Positions 42,845-52,145 of a stretch of DNA of 64,000 bases are shown piece after piece. Origin of the DNA: UBA2882 sp051877575. GTDB lineage: Bacteria; Bacillota; Clostridia; Lachnospirales; Lachnospiraceae. The notes below the pieces were generated by a model. The model ran no database searches, was not told the origin of the DNA, and was given only the letters and a program-made list of their open reading frames with translations. A program made the translations under genes and the position numbers. The stretch spans positions 62,001-126,000 of the forward strand of contig JBJEJA010000034.1 in NCBI GenBank assembly GCA_051877575.1. The letters are read 5' to 3'. Positions within the stretch are counted from its first letter, which is position 1, and each line of letters opens with the position of its first letter.

Positions 42845-43714
42845 TTATCGTATGCCGGAGTTTAAGTAGCAGCGAAATGCTTCTACAATATAATCGCAGC
42901 AACCGGCACCGTATTTCGTGTCAAATACTTTTTTCAGGTAATCATTGGAGTAGAGGTCTATCATCATCCGGCAATAATTACGATCGTCGCCCACCAAATC
43001 AGAGGAAGCGTTTCCGTGAGCATAGGCGATAATTTCTTTGACCAGATTTTGGATGCTGTCCGAAGTGACATCTTCCTCCTTATGAGAAGCTAATTTCAGA
43101 AATTTATCTTCGGTTATCATCTCATCCGGAAGTTGTGAATACCAGTTGTCCATGATTTCCGGGAAATGTTCCAAATTATGCTTCATGGCTTCGGTGTAGT
43201 TTTCGATACTGCCGAATTGTTGAATGGCAAGTTTGGCTACATGGTCTTCATCGTCTTTGATTTTTTGAATGAACAGATCAAAATTCTCAATGCTTCCCCA
43301 GTGCTTGATAACGGCTTCTGTCTGCGAGGATTTAAAATCTTCTAATGCATTAATGTAATCAGATAAATCAAATTCTTTAAAACTCATACACTGTTCTCCT
43401 TTCTCTAAGCGGCTAAGAAGCTGTATGAGTCGGTCCGTACGCTCACGCTTTAACAGAAGCAGTTCTTTTTGTTTCTTAAAAGCGGCTATCCTGTCAAAAT
43501 CGGGATTTTCCAGAATTTCTTTAATATCCTTCAGTTTGAAATCCAACTCTTTAAAAAACAGAATTTGCTGAAGCTTTTGCAATGCTTCCTCATTGTATAA
43601 ACGATAGCCGGACTGCGTCAATTCACTTGGCTTTAACAGTCCGATTTCATCATAGTATTGCAGCGTGCGTATGCTGATCCCTGTTAATTCTGCAATTTGG
43701 CGTATGGTTCTCAT
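42845..43714 (-). CDS. MerR-family regulator (TipA-like)
   Basis: The 289-residue protein has a MerR winged helix at its start (TIRQIAELTGISIRTLQYYD, then GLLKPSELTQSGYRLY), a long dimerisation helix (75-105) and a C-terminal helical domain resembling TipAS/Mta, which binds ligands such as peptide antibiotics. Its own promoter (43790-43820) has the 19-bp spacer and dyad that MerR proteins need for activation, so it is likely autoregulated. Neighbouring targets could include the hybrid kinase upstream or the reductase downstream. The ligand is unknown. Confidence 0.85.
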   Translation of the reverse strand: MRTIRQIAELTGISIRTLQYYDEIGLLKPSELTQSGYRLYNEEALQKLQQILFFKELDFKLKDIKEILENPDFDRIAAFKKQKELLLLKRERTDRLIQLLSRLEKGEQCMSFKEFDLSDYINALEDFKSSQTEAVIKHWGSIENFDLFIQKIKDDEDHVAKLAIQQFGSIENYTEAMKHNLEHFPEIMDNWYSQLPDEMITEDKFLKLASHKEEDVTSDSIQNLVKEIIAYAHGNASSDLVGDDRNYCRMMIDLYSNDYLKKVFDTKYGAGCCDYIVEAFRCYLNSGIR

Positions 43715-43789
43715 TTTATCAGCTCCTTTCGAAAATAGAGAAGCAAGGCAGAAAATGCCGGCCGGAATCTATTCTGCTTCCATGAGAAT

Positions 43790-43820
43790 AGAATATCGTA
43801 TCACGTTACGTTAGAGTCAA
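43790..43820 (-). promoter_or_regulatory. MerR-type promoter/operator
   Basis: On the minus strand TTGACT and TATTCT are separated by 19 bp, and the spacer has the dyad CTAACGTAACGTGA that is typical of TipA-like MerR regulators. It stands directly before the MerR gene. Confidence 0.75.
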
Positions 43821-43918
43821 TAGTTTTTGTTTTTTATATAAAAGGATGAAAAATAAATTGTTTTATAGTAAAATGATAATGATACAGAAAAAGGTCCAAA
43901 GTCCGTGGAGGAAGCGCA

Positions 43919-46543
43919 ATGGGTATATTTGTGAATTGTCTTGCCATAATATTTAGTACAATCATTGCAATGTGTGGCATTAGTTATTTTGTACGGGAAA
44001 AGAATGCCGGAAGTTTGCGGTATTACATGCTGGCAATGAGTTTTTTTGGCACTTTATGGAGTGGCGGTTATGGCATCATGGGATTTATGGAAACTGCGGA
44101 AAAGGCAGCCGTATTTCGGGCGGTCGGGGTGATAGGCGTTGCAGGTTTTATGATGTCAGAAGCGCTGATGATCGCTTATATGGTTCGGCTTCCTAAGTGG
44201 CTGTATCGTATATATGCGACAGTATTTGGAATCTTTGTCGCCGTGGACTTATTCTTTTTCATACCGGATCCACATACTTTTGTGCGGATAGACGGAAGGA
44301 TGTGCTATTATTCCACCAACAGCGTTGGAAGGATGGTACATAATTTATTTTTGGCCTTTGTGGCGGTGACGATGGTTGGCATTGCAATTCTTTGGGTACG
44401 TAAGGGGAAATTGACACGTGAGGTTTATTACACAAGGGCCGTTATTCTCTCTAATCTGGCCATCTTGCTTTCCATTATTCCGGATACGATTCTACCGTTG
44501 TTAGGGAAGCCTTCTTTCCCAAGTTCAGCGTATGGGATGTTTCTGACCTATATGATTACGTGGTTTTGGGCAACTAAATTTAATGCGTTCAGCATCACGG
44601 TCGGAAATCTCAGTCAATATATTTACGAGTCGGCAAATACCGCTATCCTGATTTTTGATGAATATTTCAGGCTGGTATTGGTCAATCATTACGGACAGGG
44701 GCTTTTGGGGATTGAAAAGGTTCAGAATCAGAAGCTTTCGGAATTGTTCCGGAGTACGGAAGAGGAAACAGAAGAACTGTTGGATAGTATTTTGCGGGAA
44801 GACAAAGGAGTGGCGGAGCTGGTATCCACCCGGGGAGAAATCAGCTGTTCTTTGAATTTTTCCGTGGCAAAAGATTTTCATGAAGATCCGTATTGTATTG
44901 TTTGTTTTGTGTATGATCTGACAAAGGAAAAAAATATATTGCAGGAACTTGTCCGGGCAAACGAGGCAAAGAGCCAGTTCCTTGCCAATATGTCTCATGA
45001 GATCCGCACTCCGATCAACGGGATTCTGGGGATGGACAGCATTCTTTTAAAAGAGTGTAAGGATGAAAACTTAAAAGAATATGCTAAAAATATTCAGAGC
45101 GCCGGGCAGTCGCTGCTTTCCATTATCAATGATATTCTGGATATATCCAAGATCGAGTCCGGCAAACTGGAGATTCTTCCCATAAAATATCAGCTGTTTT
45201 CCATATTAAACGACTGTTATAATCTGACAAAAGTAAAACTGGAAAATAAGCCGGTTGAATTTGTCATACAGATCAATGAAAATCTGCCATCCTGGTTATA
45301 TGGGGATGAAGTCCGGATCAGACAGATCATCAACAATTTCCTGTCTAATGCCGTGAAATATACGAAACAGGGAAAGATTACGTTCAGTTTGGATTATGAA
45401 GTAAAATCGGATGAACAGATACAGCTTATTATATCCGTTGCCGATACCGGAATTGGAATCAAGGAGGAAGATATCGGCAAGCTGTTTGAATCCTTTACCC
45501 GGCTGGAAGAAAAACGCAATCGTAATATTGAAGGAACGGGTCTGGGACTGAACCTGACGAAAAAACTGATCGATCTGATGGATGGTGAGGTTTTGGTGGA
45601 GAGTACCTACGGACAGGGCTCCCGTTTTACGGCCAAGATACCGCAGAAAATAGTGGATCCCAAGCCTATGGGTGATTTTAGTAAACGTTATCAGCAATAC
45701 CTGAACACATCGGATGACAATGAACTGGCCTTTCAGGCACCGGAAGCAAAGATCCTGGTTGTGGATGATGTGAAAATGAATTTGAAAGTGGTGGAGGGGC
45801 TTCTGAAAGGAACCGAAATACAGATTGATACGGCAGTCAGCGGCAGGGAATGTCTGGAACGGATACAAACGAAGCGGTATGATATGATTTTTCTGGATCA
45901 TATGATGCCGGAAATGGATGGTATTGAAACGCTGCAGAATATGAAGGAGCTTGTGGACAACCCTAACAGGGGAATACCGGTTATCATGCTGACGGCAAAT
46001 GCCATTGTAGGAGCAAAAGAAGAATACATGGAGGCGGGCTTCACCGACTATCTGACAAAGCCCATCCGGGAAACGGAATTGCTGGAGATGCTCTTAAAAT
46101 ATCTGCCGGGAGATCTTGTTTTTAAAAAGCAGGAAATAGATAAACCGGAAGAACAAACAGATGAACCGGAAGCCGGGAAAATGCAGCAGCTTGAAAAACT
46201 GGATGGACTGGATGTGCAGACCGGACTTTCCTACTGTATGAAAGAGGAAGACTTTTATATAGAAATGTTGACGGAATATCTGAAAGCGGATAAAGTGTCA
46301 AAGATGGAACAGTTTTTTGCCGCGGAGGATTGGGACAATTACAGAACCATTGTCCATGCATTAAAGAGTACTTCCCTGACGGTGGGTGTGGTTCACTTGT
46401 CAGAAGAGGCAAAGGCACTGGAAACGGCGGCAAAAGAAGGAAATTTGGATTATATCCGGTCACATCATAAAGATGTGTTGGAAGAATACATAAGTCTGAC
46501 GGACAGGATGAAAGAGATTCTGGGAGACGGAACAGACCAATAG
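43919..46543 (+). CDS. Hybrid sensor histidine kinase/response regulator with HPt (paralogue)
   Basis: The 874-residue protein has seven N-terminal membrane segments (a 7TM histidine-kinase-type sensor, residues 1-220), a PAS-like domain (about 235-340, ESANTAILIFDEYF), HisKA with phospho-His in NMSHEIRTPING (about 359), HATPase (NNFLSNAVKYTKQG), a receiver with Asp about 660 (FLDHMMPEMDG) and an HPt with His about 811 (TIVHALKST). AGGAAGCGCA lies before the ATG. It shares domain order and many motifs with the kinase at 38294, which lacks the PAS. The pair probably arose by duplication. The output is not identified. Confidence 0.9.
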   Translation: MGIFVNCLAIIFSTIIAMCGISYFVREKNAGSLRYYMLAMSFFGTLWSGGYGIMGFMETAEKAAVFRAVGVIGVAGFMMSEALMIAYMVRLPKWLYRIYATVFGIFVAVDLFFFIPDPHTFVRIDGRMCYYSTNSVGRMVHNLFLAFVAVTMVGIAILWVRKGKLTREVYYTRAVILSNLAILLSIIPDTILPLLGKPSFPSSAYGMFLTYMITWFWATKFNAFSITVGNLSQYIYESANTAILIFDEYFRLVLVNHYGQGLLGIEKVQNQKLSELFRSTEEETEELLDSILREDKGVAELVSTRGEISCSLNFSVAKDFHEDPYCIVCFVYDLTKEKNILQELVRANEAKSQFLANMSHEIRTPINGILGMDSILLKECKDENLKEYAKNIQSAGQSLLSIINDILDISKIESGKLEILPIKYQLFSILNDCYNLTKVKLENKPVEFVIQINENLPSWLYGDEVRIRQIINNFLSNAVKYTKQGKITFSLDYEVKSDEQIQLIISVADTGIGIKEEDIGKLFESFTRLEEKRNRNIEGTGLGLNLTKKLIDLMDGEVLVESTYGQGSRFTAKIPQKIVDPKPMGDFSKRYQQYLNTSDDNELAFQAPEAKILVVDDVKMNLKVVEGLLKGTEIQIDTAVSGRECLERIQTKRYDMIFLDHMMPEMDGIETLQNMKELVDNPNRGIPVIMLTANAIVGAKEEYMEAGFTDYLTKPIRETELLEMLLKYLPGDLVFKKQEIDKPEEQTDEPEAGKMQQLEKLDGLDVQTGLSYCMKEEDFYIEMLTEYLKADKVSKMEQFFAAEDWDNYRTIVHALKSTSLTVGVVHLSEEAKALETAAKEGNLDYIRSHHKDVLEEYISLTDRMKEILGDGTDQ

Positions 46544-46612
46544 CAGCCAAAAGCCCGCGGGAGAGCGGATCATGGTTTTGGTTTGCCTGTGAAAAAAAGA
46601 GTGGTAGCAAAA

Positions 46613-47152
46613 ATGAAGAAAGATATCTTTGAAAAGTATGAATTTCGCAGTATCAGACCGGAGGAGGCAGAGCAGGCCGCAATGATTGAACAGATCTGTT
46701 TTCCGCCCAATGAGGCATGCACAGAGCAGCATATGAAAGAGCGGATTGCCAAGGCACCGGAGTTATTTCTGGTGGCTGTGGACAAAGATAGCGACAGACT
46801 TGCGGGCTTCCTCAATGGGCTGTCCACCGATGAAAAATCCTTTCGGGACGAATTTTTCACGGATGCGGATTTGTATGACCCGAACGGAAAAAATGTGATG
46901 CTGCTGGGGCTTGATGTATTGCCGGAGCATCGCATGCAGGGGCTTGCCGGAGAACTGGTATCTCAGTATTTGAATCGGGAACGAAAGAATGGCAGGAGAA
47001 AGTTGATTCTTACCTGTTTAAAAGCAAAGGTCGAGATGTATCAAAAGATGGGTTTCACAGACTGCGGGATTGCCGATTCTTCGTGGGGCGGAGAAGAGTG
47101 GCATGAGATGTGCCGTGAGATTGAGATGGTTTCGCCCGCAATGGAAGCGTAA
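46613..47152 (+). CDS. GNAT family N-acetyltransferase
   Basis: The product is about 180 residues (an earlier TTG or GTG start would add up to ten). It has the GNAT pattern: RSIRPEEAEQAAMIEQICFP at the start, the central strand VMLLGLDVLPEHRMQGLAGEL with the acetyl-CoA pyrophosphate loop (RMQGLA, a variant of RxxGxG/A), and a final strand LTCLKAKVEMYQKMGFTDCG. The family acetylates small amines or protein N-termini; the substrate is unknown. It lies 70 bp after the hybrid kinase and is followed by a strong terminator at 47201. Confidence 0.85.
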   Translation: MKKDIFEKYEFRSIRPEEAEQAAMIEQICFPPNEACTEQHMKERIAKAPELFLVAVDKDSDRLAGFLNGLSTDEKSFRDEFFTDADLYDPNGKNVMLLGLDVLPEHRMQGLAGELVSQYLNRERKNGRRKLILTCLKAKVEMYQKMGFTDCGIADSSWGGEEWHEMCREIEMVSPAMEA

Positions 47153-47200
47153 TAGTATTTATGATTGACAAATAAAAGTGAAATTGATATCATTTGCATA

Positions 47201-47240
47201 AAAAGAGCAAAGATGCGTCATAGCGTCTTTGCTCTTTTTT
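47201..47240 (+). terminator. Rho-independent terminator
   Basis: A 16-bp stem with one G-T pair (47201-47216 with 47223-47238) ends in a run of Ts. It closes the kinase-acetyltransferase unit and can work in both directions. Confidence 0.85.
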
Positions 47241-47253
47241 AATAACAGCTGGG

Positions 47254-47394
47254 TTGATCGTTGGAATCACTTTTCCCAATTTTGAAAAAACGATTGCTGA
47301 GTCTATGAAAAATCATTTGATGGATCAGGTTATGGCGGAAACACAAAATATAGATAATATTGTGAAAGAATATCGCCGGAAACTTGAAAGTTGA
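47254..47394 (+). pseudogene. Gene remnant (about 46 codons)
   Basis: A short open frame starts abruptly behind the terminator with TTG and without a ribosome site. The predicted residues (VGITFPNFEKTIAESMKN followed by a charged helix) look like the C-terminal end of a longer protein that I cannot name. It fills most of the gap between 47242 and 47464. Confidence 0.3.
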
Positions 47395-47464
47395 ACATAT
47401 TCACAGGAATATTATTTGCTCTGCGGAAAAGATGGTTGTGAAATACAGAGGGAGGCGGTTATAA

Positions 47465-48358
47465 ATGAAAAAAGCGTTATGTTACGGATTGCTGGCTTCT
47501 TTGTTTTTTGCTTTTACATTTATATTTAACAGAAGCATGAATCTGGGCGGAGGCTATTGGCTTTGGAGCGCTGCCTTGAGATATTTATTTATGCTGCCTA
47601 TTTTATGGTGTATTGTGCAAAAGAAAAAAGAAACAAGAGCGGTTATTCTGGCAATCAAAGAAAAGCCAATTGTCTGGATTTTGTGGAGTACGGTGGGATT
47701 CGGACTTTTTTATATGCCTTTATCAATGGCATCCATATACGGAGAATCATGGTTTGTGGCAGCCACCTGGCAGATTACGATTGTGGTAGGTGTGCTTTTG
47801 ACTCCGCTGTTTGGAAAGAAAATCCCCATTAGAAATCTACTGTGCGCTATCGTTATTCTCAGCGGCATTTTTCTCCTGCAGTTATCACATGTGAAGGATA
47901 TGAAAAAGGATGGTATGCTTATTGCACTTGTATTGATTATCATTGCGGGTTTTTCATATCCTTTGGGCAATCGCAAGATGCTTCAGCATTCGCCGGCGGG
48001 ACTTACGACTTTACAGCGTGTTTTTGGAATGACACTTTGCAGTATGCCGTTTTGGTTTGTATGCAGCGGGTATGCACTGGCCACACATGGTCTGCCAAGC
48101 GGAGGGCAGGTATTCCAGTCAGTGGTTGTAGCGGTTTTTTCCGGTGTGATCGCCACACTTTTGTTTTTTGAAGCGACCAATCTGGTAAAGAATAATCCGA
48201 AGCAATTGGCGGTTGTGGAAGCGACACAATCGGGAGAAGTACTGTTTACTTTAATCGGAGGAATTTTGTTTCTCGGTGATGCCATGCCGTCCGCGATTGG
48301 TTTTGCAGGAATATTCATTATTGTTGCAGGGATGACATTAAATAGTATGATTGGATAA
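47465..48358 (+). CDS. DMT-superfamily (EmrE/EamA-like) transporter
   Basis: The 297-residue protein has ten predicted membrane segments in two five-helix repeats, the usual DMT layout. The first half begins LCYGLLASLFFAFTFIFNRS, and the second half has the expected conserved glycines and prolines (GGILFLGDAMPSAIGFAGIF). Members export drugs or metabolites; the closest form in memory is the multidrug-resistance efflux transporter subgroup of about 300 residues. GGGAGGCGG precedes the ATG. The substrate is not predictable. Confidence 0.82.
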   Translation: MKKALCYGLLASLFFAFTFIFNRSMNLGGGYWLWSAALRYLFMLPILWCIVQKKKETRAVILAIKEKPIVWILWSTVGFGLFYMPLSMASIYGESWFVAATWQITIVVGVLLTPLFGKKIPIRNLLCAIVILSGIFLLQLSHVKDMKKDGMLIALVLIIIAGFSYPLGNRKMLQHSPAGLTTLQRVFGMTLCSMPFWFVCSGYALATHGLPSGGQVFQSVVVAVFSGVIATLLFFEATNLVKNNPKQLAVVEATQSGEVLFTLIGGILFLGDAMPSAIGFAGIFIIVAGMTLNSMIG

Positions 48359-48389
48359 AATATCAGGTTTTGGATATGGGGCTTTTGAA

Positions 48390-48503
48390 ATGAAAAATAC
48401 TTATGAATCCATTTCCATGGATGATGCAAAAGAGCTTATGAAAAGTGAAGAGGATTATATGATGGTGGATGTGCGTACCGGAGATTCCCCAGCTTCCGGA
48501 TAA
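48390..48503 (+). pseudogene. Truncated rhodanese-like gene
   Basis: A 37-residue frame carries the first part of a rhodanese domain (SMDDAKELMKSEEDYMMVDVRTG), with the conserved VDVR strand, and then runs into a hairpin and stops. The catalytic Cys loop is missing, so it is a broken gene. It follows the DMT transporter by 31 bases. Confidence 0.55.
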
Positions 48504-48523
48504 GAAGCAGAAGCTGGGGAATC
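48483..48523. terminator. Hairpin between the DMT unit and the GH5 gene
   Basis: A perfect 14-bp stem (48483-48496 with 48510-48523) lies between convergent genes. It lacks a clear T-run, so termination is likely but not certain. Confidence 0.5.
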
Positions 48524-48534
48524 TTGGTCATATT

Positions 48535-49563
48535 TTATAAGCATTCCAGTAGTCTGTCGTAGATCGGTTTATAATGTTCCCCGATAATTCCAAAGTTCAT
48601 TTCTTTATAACTCCAAACCGCTCGGGAAATACCATATTCTTCAAATACGGTGTGGATGTCTTCAAACCATCTGAGGGTTGTCTCGGGAGAGGCCCGATCG
48701 ATGACGCCATATTCTCCACAGTAAAGAGGTACATCATACATTTTGGCTGCTTCCAGTGCTTCCGCAAAAAAGCTTTGGAAGAATTCTTTTCCGCAGTTCC
48801 TGTCGGCCAGATGTTCAATCGGGTATGCAAAAGCAGAATCAATCAGGCGATAAGTTTCATCCAGATAAAATTTTACTGTTTCGGGATAATTTAAGTGGTA
48901 ATCTGCAGGCATATTTTCCACCCAGCCTGCAGCCTGATGGGTAAAGATCAAAGGCTCATAGCAGTGGAAGTTGTATACGATTTTATTGTCATAAGGAGCA
49001 CCCAGGTCTTTGACTGTCACGACACTGTTGCTACGGGTTCCGCCGATGATGATCCAGACTTCCGGAGCAATGGTGCGAATGGTTTTGATGGCTCTTTCGG
49101 CAATTTCGTTCCATTTGTCGGCGCATTTGGCATCTACGATTTCATTTAACAGTTCAAAGGCAACATGATCATGATATTTGCCAAAGCGGGTTGCCAGTAC
49201 GGACCACAGATTGACAAAACGGTTCTGCAATTCTTGGCTGCTAAAGAAATCGGATGAGTAGGCACTGTCATCAAATACATATCCGGCGGTTTTGTGCAAG
49301 TCCAATACAACGTTTAGTCCTGCATCCAGACACCAGCTGATGGCATTTTGAATGTAAGTGTATCCGTTCTCACGGATATTGCCTTCCGTATCTTCCACCA
49401 GTTCAAAGTCGATAGGGAGACGTACATGGTCAACGCCCATGGAGGCGATGTGCTTAATATCTTCCCGGGTAATAAATGTGTCGAGGTGTTCTTTGGTAAG
49501 GGGGCTCTGGGAGAGCCATCCGCCTAAATTAATGCCTTTTGTAAATCCTTCAAATTTTCTCAT
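48535..49563 (-). CDS. Glycoside hydrolase family 5 (cellulase-like)
   Basis: The 342-residue protein is a single GH5-type TIM barrel: the start KGINLGGWLSQ, strand HVRLPIDFE, AGLNVVLDLH, the acid/base Glu about 141 in ELLNEIVD, FHCYEP, and the nucleophile Glu about 284 in YCGEYGV, then WSYKEMNFG. GH5 enzymes cleave beta-glucans or mannans. No signal peptide is visible, so it probably acts in the cytoplasm on imported oligosaccharides or glycosides. It is divergent from an AraC regulator 113 bp away, which likely controls it. The exact specificity is unknown. Confidence 0.85.
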   Translation of the reverse strand: MRKFEGFTKGINLGGWLSQSPLTKEHLDTFITREDIKHIASMGVDHVRLPIDFELVEDTEGNIRENGYTYIQNAISWCLDAGLNVVLDLHKTAGYVFDDSAYSSDFFSSQELQNRFVNLWSVLATRFGKYHDHVAFELLNEIVDAKCADKWNEIAERAIKTIRTIAPEVWIIIGGTRSNSVVTVKDLGAPYDNKIVYNFHCYEPLIFTHQAAGWVENMPADYHLNYPETVKFYLDETYRLIDSAFAYPIEHLADRNCGKEFFQSFFAEALEAAKMYDVPLYCGEYGVIDRASPETTLRWFEDIHTVFEEYGISRAVWSYKEMNFGIIGEHYKPIYDRLLECL

Positions 49564-49676
49564 GACGGTTTCTCCTTTTTTATTTGTTTTGCTGTTTTAG
49601 TTTCTATTCTTTTTATAACAATTTTATAGTGTTGAATATATAAGAATAATTACTTTTTTATGGTAATTATGATATA

Positions 49677-50495
49677 ATGCGTATTGCGAAGGGAATAGCA
49701 GGGATATTGTCCGCAGAGAACTTGAGAAAGTGGGAAAACAAAGTGTTAAAAAAGGAATTTGTCTATAAGGAATTTCTCAGAAAAGAAGAAAATATTTTAA
49801 GAGCGCCCTATAATCCGGAGCTGGAATTCTATTCGGTCATTAAGGCCGGAGATGTGAAGAAGACAACCGATTTGTGCCGGGAGCCGTTAAGTTGCAAACA
49901 GGGTCTGGGCGTTCTGTCACAAAATCCGATTCAAAATATCCGTTATCATTTTGCAATTACCGTTGCAATGATTGCCCGGTATTGTATTGAAGGCGGAATG
50001 GATGTTTCTACTTCTTATGCGTTGAGTGATTTTTATATTCAGAAAGCGGATACCTGTGGCAGTTCGGATGAATTGGACGAGCTACACCGTAAGGCAGCTG
50101 TTGACTACGCCACACGCATGCGAAACCTCAGGAAGAATAAGATATGTTCCATCCATGTGGTGAAATGCATTGAATATATGCATGACCATCTGCATACGCG
50201 CATTACCGTGAAAGAATTGGCGGAGCATGTGGACTTGAATCAATCTTATCTGTCCAGATTGTTCAAAAAAGAAACGGGGGTTTCCGTCAGTGACTATATC
50301 CGGCAATTAAAGATTGATGCTGCCAAAAACATGCTTGTATATTCCGATTTTTCTCCGTCTCAGATTGCTTCTATTCTGGCATTTCCCGACCAAAGTTATT
50401 TTACGGAAGTATTTCATAAGCTGGTCGGGGTAACACCGAAAAAATATCAATCCATGCATTTAAGGGAGATTGAAATCAATCGGGTGGGAAAGTGA
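49677..50495 (+). CDS. AraC-family transcriptional regulator
   Basis: The 272-residue protein ends with an AraC double helix-turn-helix (ITVKELAEHVDLNQSYLSRL and PSQIASILAFPDQSYFTEVF, about 168-262). The first 150 residues are a helical sensor domain without a named family. The ATG at 49677 overlaps a TATAAT sequence, so if that is the promoter, translation would begin further in, for example at the TTG at 49709. It is divergent from the GH5 gene and is its likely regulator, perhaps responding to a sugar. Confidence 0.85.
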   Translation: MRIAKGIAGILSAENLRKWENKVLKKEFVYKEFLRKEENILRAPYNPELEFYSVIKAGDVKKTTDLCREPLSCKQGLGVLSQNPIQNIRYHFAITVAMIARYCIEGGMDVSTSYALSDFYIQKADTCGSSDELDELHRKAAVDYATRMRNLRKNKICSIHVVKCIEYMHDHLHTRITVKELAEHVDLNQSYLSRLFKKETGVSVSDYIRQLKIDAAKNMLVYSDFSPSQIASILAFPDQSYFTEVFHKLVGVTPKKYQSMHLREIEINRVGK

Positions 50496-50814
50496 TATCC
50501 AGGATATCTTCAAATGAAATCTTTGTATTTACAATCTGCAGCAGGCGGCAGGTCGGATCTATGCGGGCAACCATGCCGGTTAGCTTAAGGTATTCTCCTT
50601 GATGAAAGTAAATGACGGTGGCGATTCTGCCCCGCTTTAGCAGGTGCATTTTGCGGTCCAGTTCTTCCGCCATTTCCGGAGACATTTCGATTTTGGAAAC
50701 TACGATTTTTTCTTTTGCGGCCAGGGCCTCCGGCAGACCTTTCAAAGCTGCAAAGGGCATAAACTGCTTGGCTCTGTCCTGAATGGACATTTTATTATTC
50801 GGTCTGGATGCCAC
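50476..50814 (-). CDS. YolD-like protein
   Basis: The 112-residue protein matches the YolD-like family: RAKQFMPFAALKGLPEAL near the start and then beta-strands (TVIYFHQGEYLKLTGMVARI). YolD-like genes regularly accompany UvrX/DinB-type Y-family polymerases of Firmicutes and, as described for Bacillus, may act as regulatory partners. It overlaps the end of the polymerase gene by 20 bases and so belongs to the same SOS-controlled operon. Its 3' end overlaps that of the AraC gene on the other strand by 20 bases. Confidence 0.85.
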   Translation of the reverse strand: MASRPNNKMSIQDRAKQFMPFAALKGLPEALAAKEKIVVSKIEMSPEMAEELDRKMHLLKRGRIATVIYFHQGEYLKLTGMVARIDPTCRLLQIVNTKISFEDILDITFPPD

Positions 50815-52069
50815 TTCGATGACCCCCTATCTGTGTATTTCGCTCTTTGGTAGTAGCGTGCTCCTCCAGATTCATGCCTTTCAGAATGGCATTTTTCCCA
50901 TATTTATTTTTGATGCTGAGGACTGCTTCCTGTATCCGACGGTTCTTTTCCAGACTTGCCGCATCGGCAAAAAAGTTGTACTGATGGTATTCCTCCGGTA
51001 CGACGTTGTTGAAAGTCATGCTGACCCGTTTGATGGAAAGTTTTGGATTTATGATCCGCTCATAGAGAGCCTCCACGGCCGGGATAATAAGGATATCCGC
51101 ACTGGTTTCATCCGGCAGCATCGTAGTACCGTGAGCCGGTGGAGCATTTAATCGGTTATCATATCCGATGTGCAGGGTAATGGATTTCGTCACCAGACCC
51201 TTTTCTACCAGTTCCAGACAGAGCAGATCCGCCATTTCTTTGACGATCAGTCTGCCGTCCTCGAATCCATAAGAATATGCCAGTACCTGACCGCTTGAGA
51301 GGCAGTTGGTACGGGAATGATAGGATTTGATATCGGCAATGGTGACCGGCTCCCGTCCCCAGGCGTGATCGATGAGCAGTTCCGCATCAATGCCGAACAG
51401 ACGGTACAGGAAGTCTTCGTCTGCATGGGCAATGTCATACATCGTATAGATTCCTACACTCTCCAGCCGTTTGGCAGTCCCTTTTCCGACCCGCCAGAAG
51501 TCCGTCAGAGGTCTGTGGTTCCACAGGGTTTCCCGATAACTTTTTTCATCCAGCTCGCCGATAAAATCCGATGCATGCTTGGCGGTAATGTCAAGGGCAA
51601 TTTTGGTCAGATACAGATTCGTCCCGATACCGCAGGTAGCGCGGATTCCAAGCGTATCATAAATCTCATTCAAAATGGTTCTGCCCAGCTCTCTGGCGGA
51701 CATGTCATAAAGCATCAGATAGTCCGTTACATCCATAAAGGCTTCATCGATGGAATAAACATGGATATCATCTTTGGAAATATATTTGAGATAAATGCTG
51801 TAAATCTCCGCCGCGTAGTCGATATAAAGCTGCATCCGGGGCACAGCGGCGATATATTTCACATTCTTTGGAATTTCAAAAACGCGACACCGGTTAGGGA
51901 TGCCTAAGGCTTTCATGGCGGGCGTAATGGCCAGGCAGATGGTCTTTTCGCTTCGTTCCAAATCGGCAACTACCAGATTGGTTGTCATGGGATCCAGATC
52001 CCGCTCGACACATTCCACGGATGCATAAAAGGATTTTAAATCAATACATAAATAGGTTCGCTGTTTCAT
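50795..52069 (-). CDS. Y-family DNA polymerase (UvrX/DinB-like)
   Basis: The protein of about 424 residues is a translesion polymerase. The catalytic palm has CIDLKSFYASVEC (first Asp), VYSIDEAFMDVTDY (Asp-Glu pair), a thumb with GIGTNLYLTKIALD and helix-hairpin-helix WRVGKGTAKRLESVG, then the little-finger domain. Start is either the ATG at 52069 (MKQRTY) or the one five codons upstream at 52084. A LexA box lies upstream at 52146. It forms an operon with the YolD-like gene. The family is sure; whether it is the UmuC-like UvrX branch or Pol IV is less so. Confidence 0.92.
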   Translation of the reverse strand: MKQRTYLCIDLKSFYASVECVERDLDPMTTNLVVADLERSEKTICLAITPAMKALGIPNRCRVFEIPKNVKYIAAVPRMQLYIDYAAEIYSIYLKYISKDDIHVYSIDEAFMDVTDYLMLYDMSARELGRTILNEIYDTLGIRATCGIGTNLYLTKIALDITAKHASDFIGELDEKSYRETLWNHRPLTDFWRVGKGTAKRLESVGIYTMYDIAHADEDFLYRLFGIDAELLIDHAWGREPVTIADIKSYHSRTNCLSSGQVLAYSYGFEDGRLIVKEMADLLCLELVEKGLVTKSITLHIGYDNRLNAPPAHGTTMLPDETSADILIIPAVEALYERIINPKLSIKRVSMTFNNVVPEEYHQYNFFADAASLEKNRRIQEAVLSIKNKYGKNAILKGMNLEEHATTKERNTQIGGHRSGIQTE

Positions 52070-52145
52070 CTGTCTGCCCACCATCGTTTCTGTCTGCTTG
52101 TTGTCATTCTATAACATGCTCTTTGGTAGTGAAAATTATAACATA

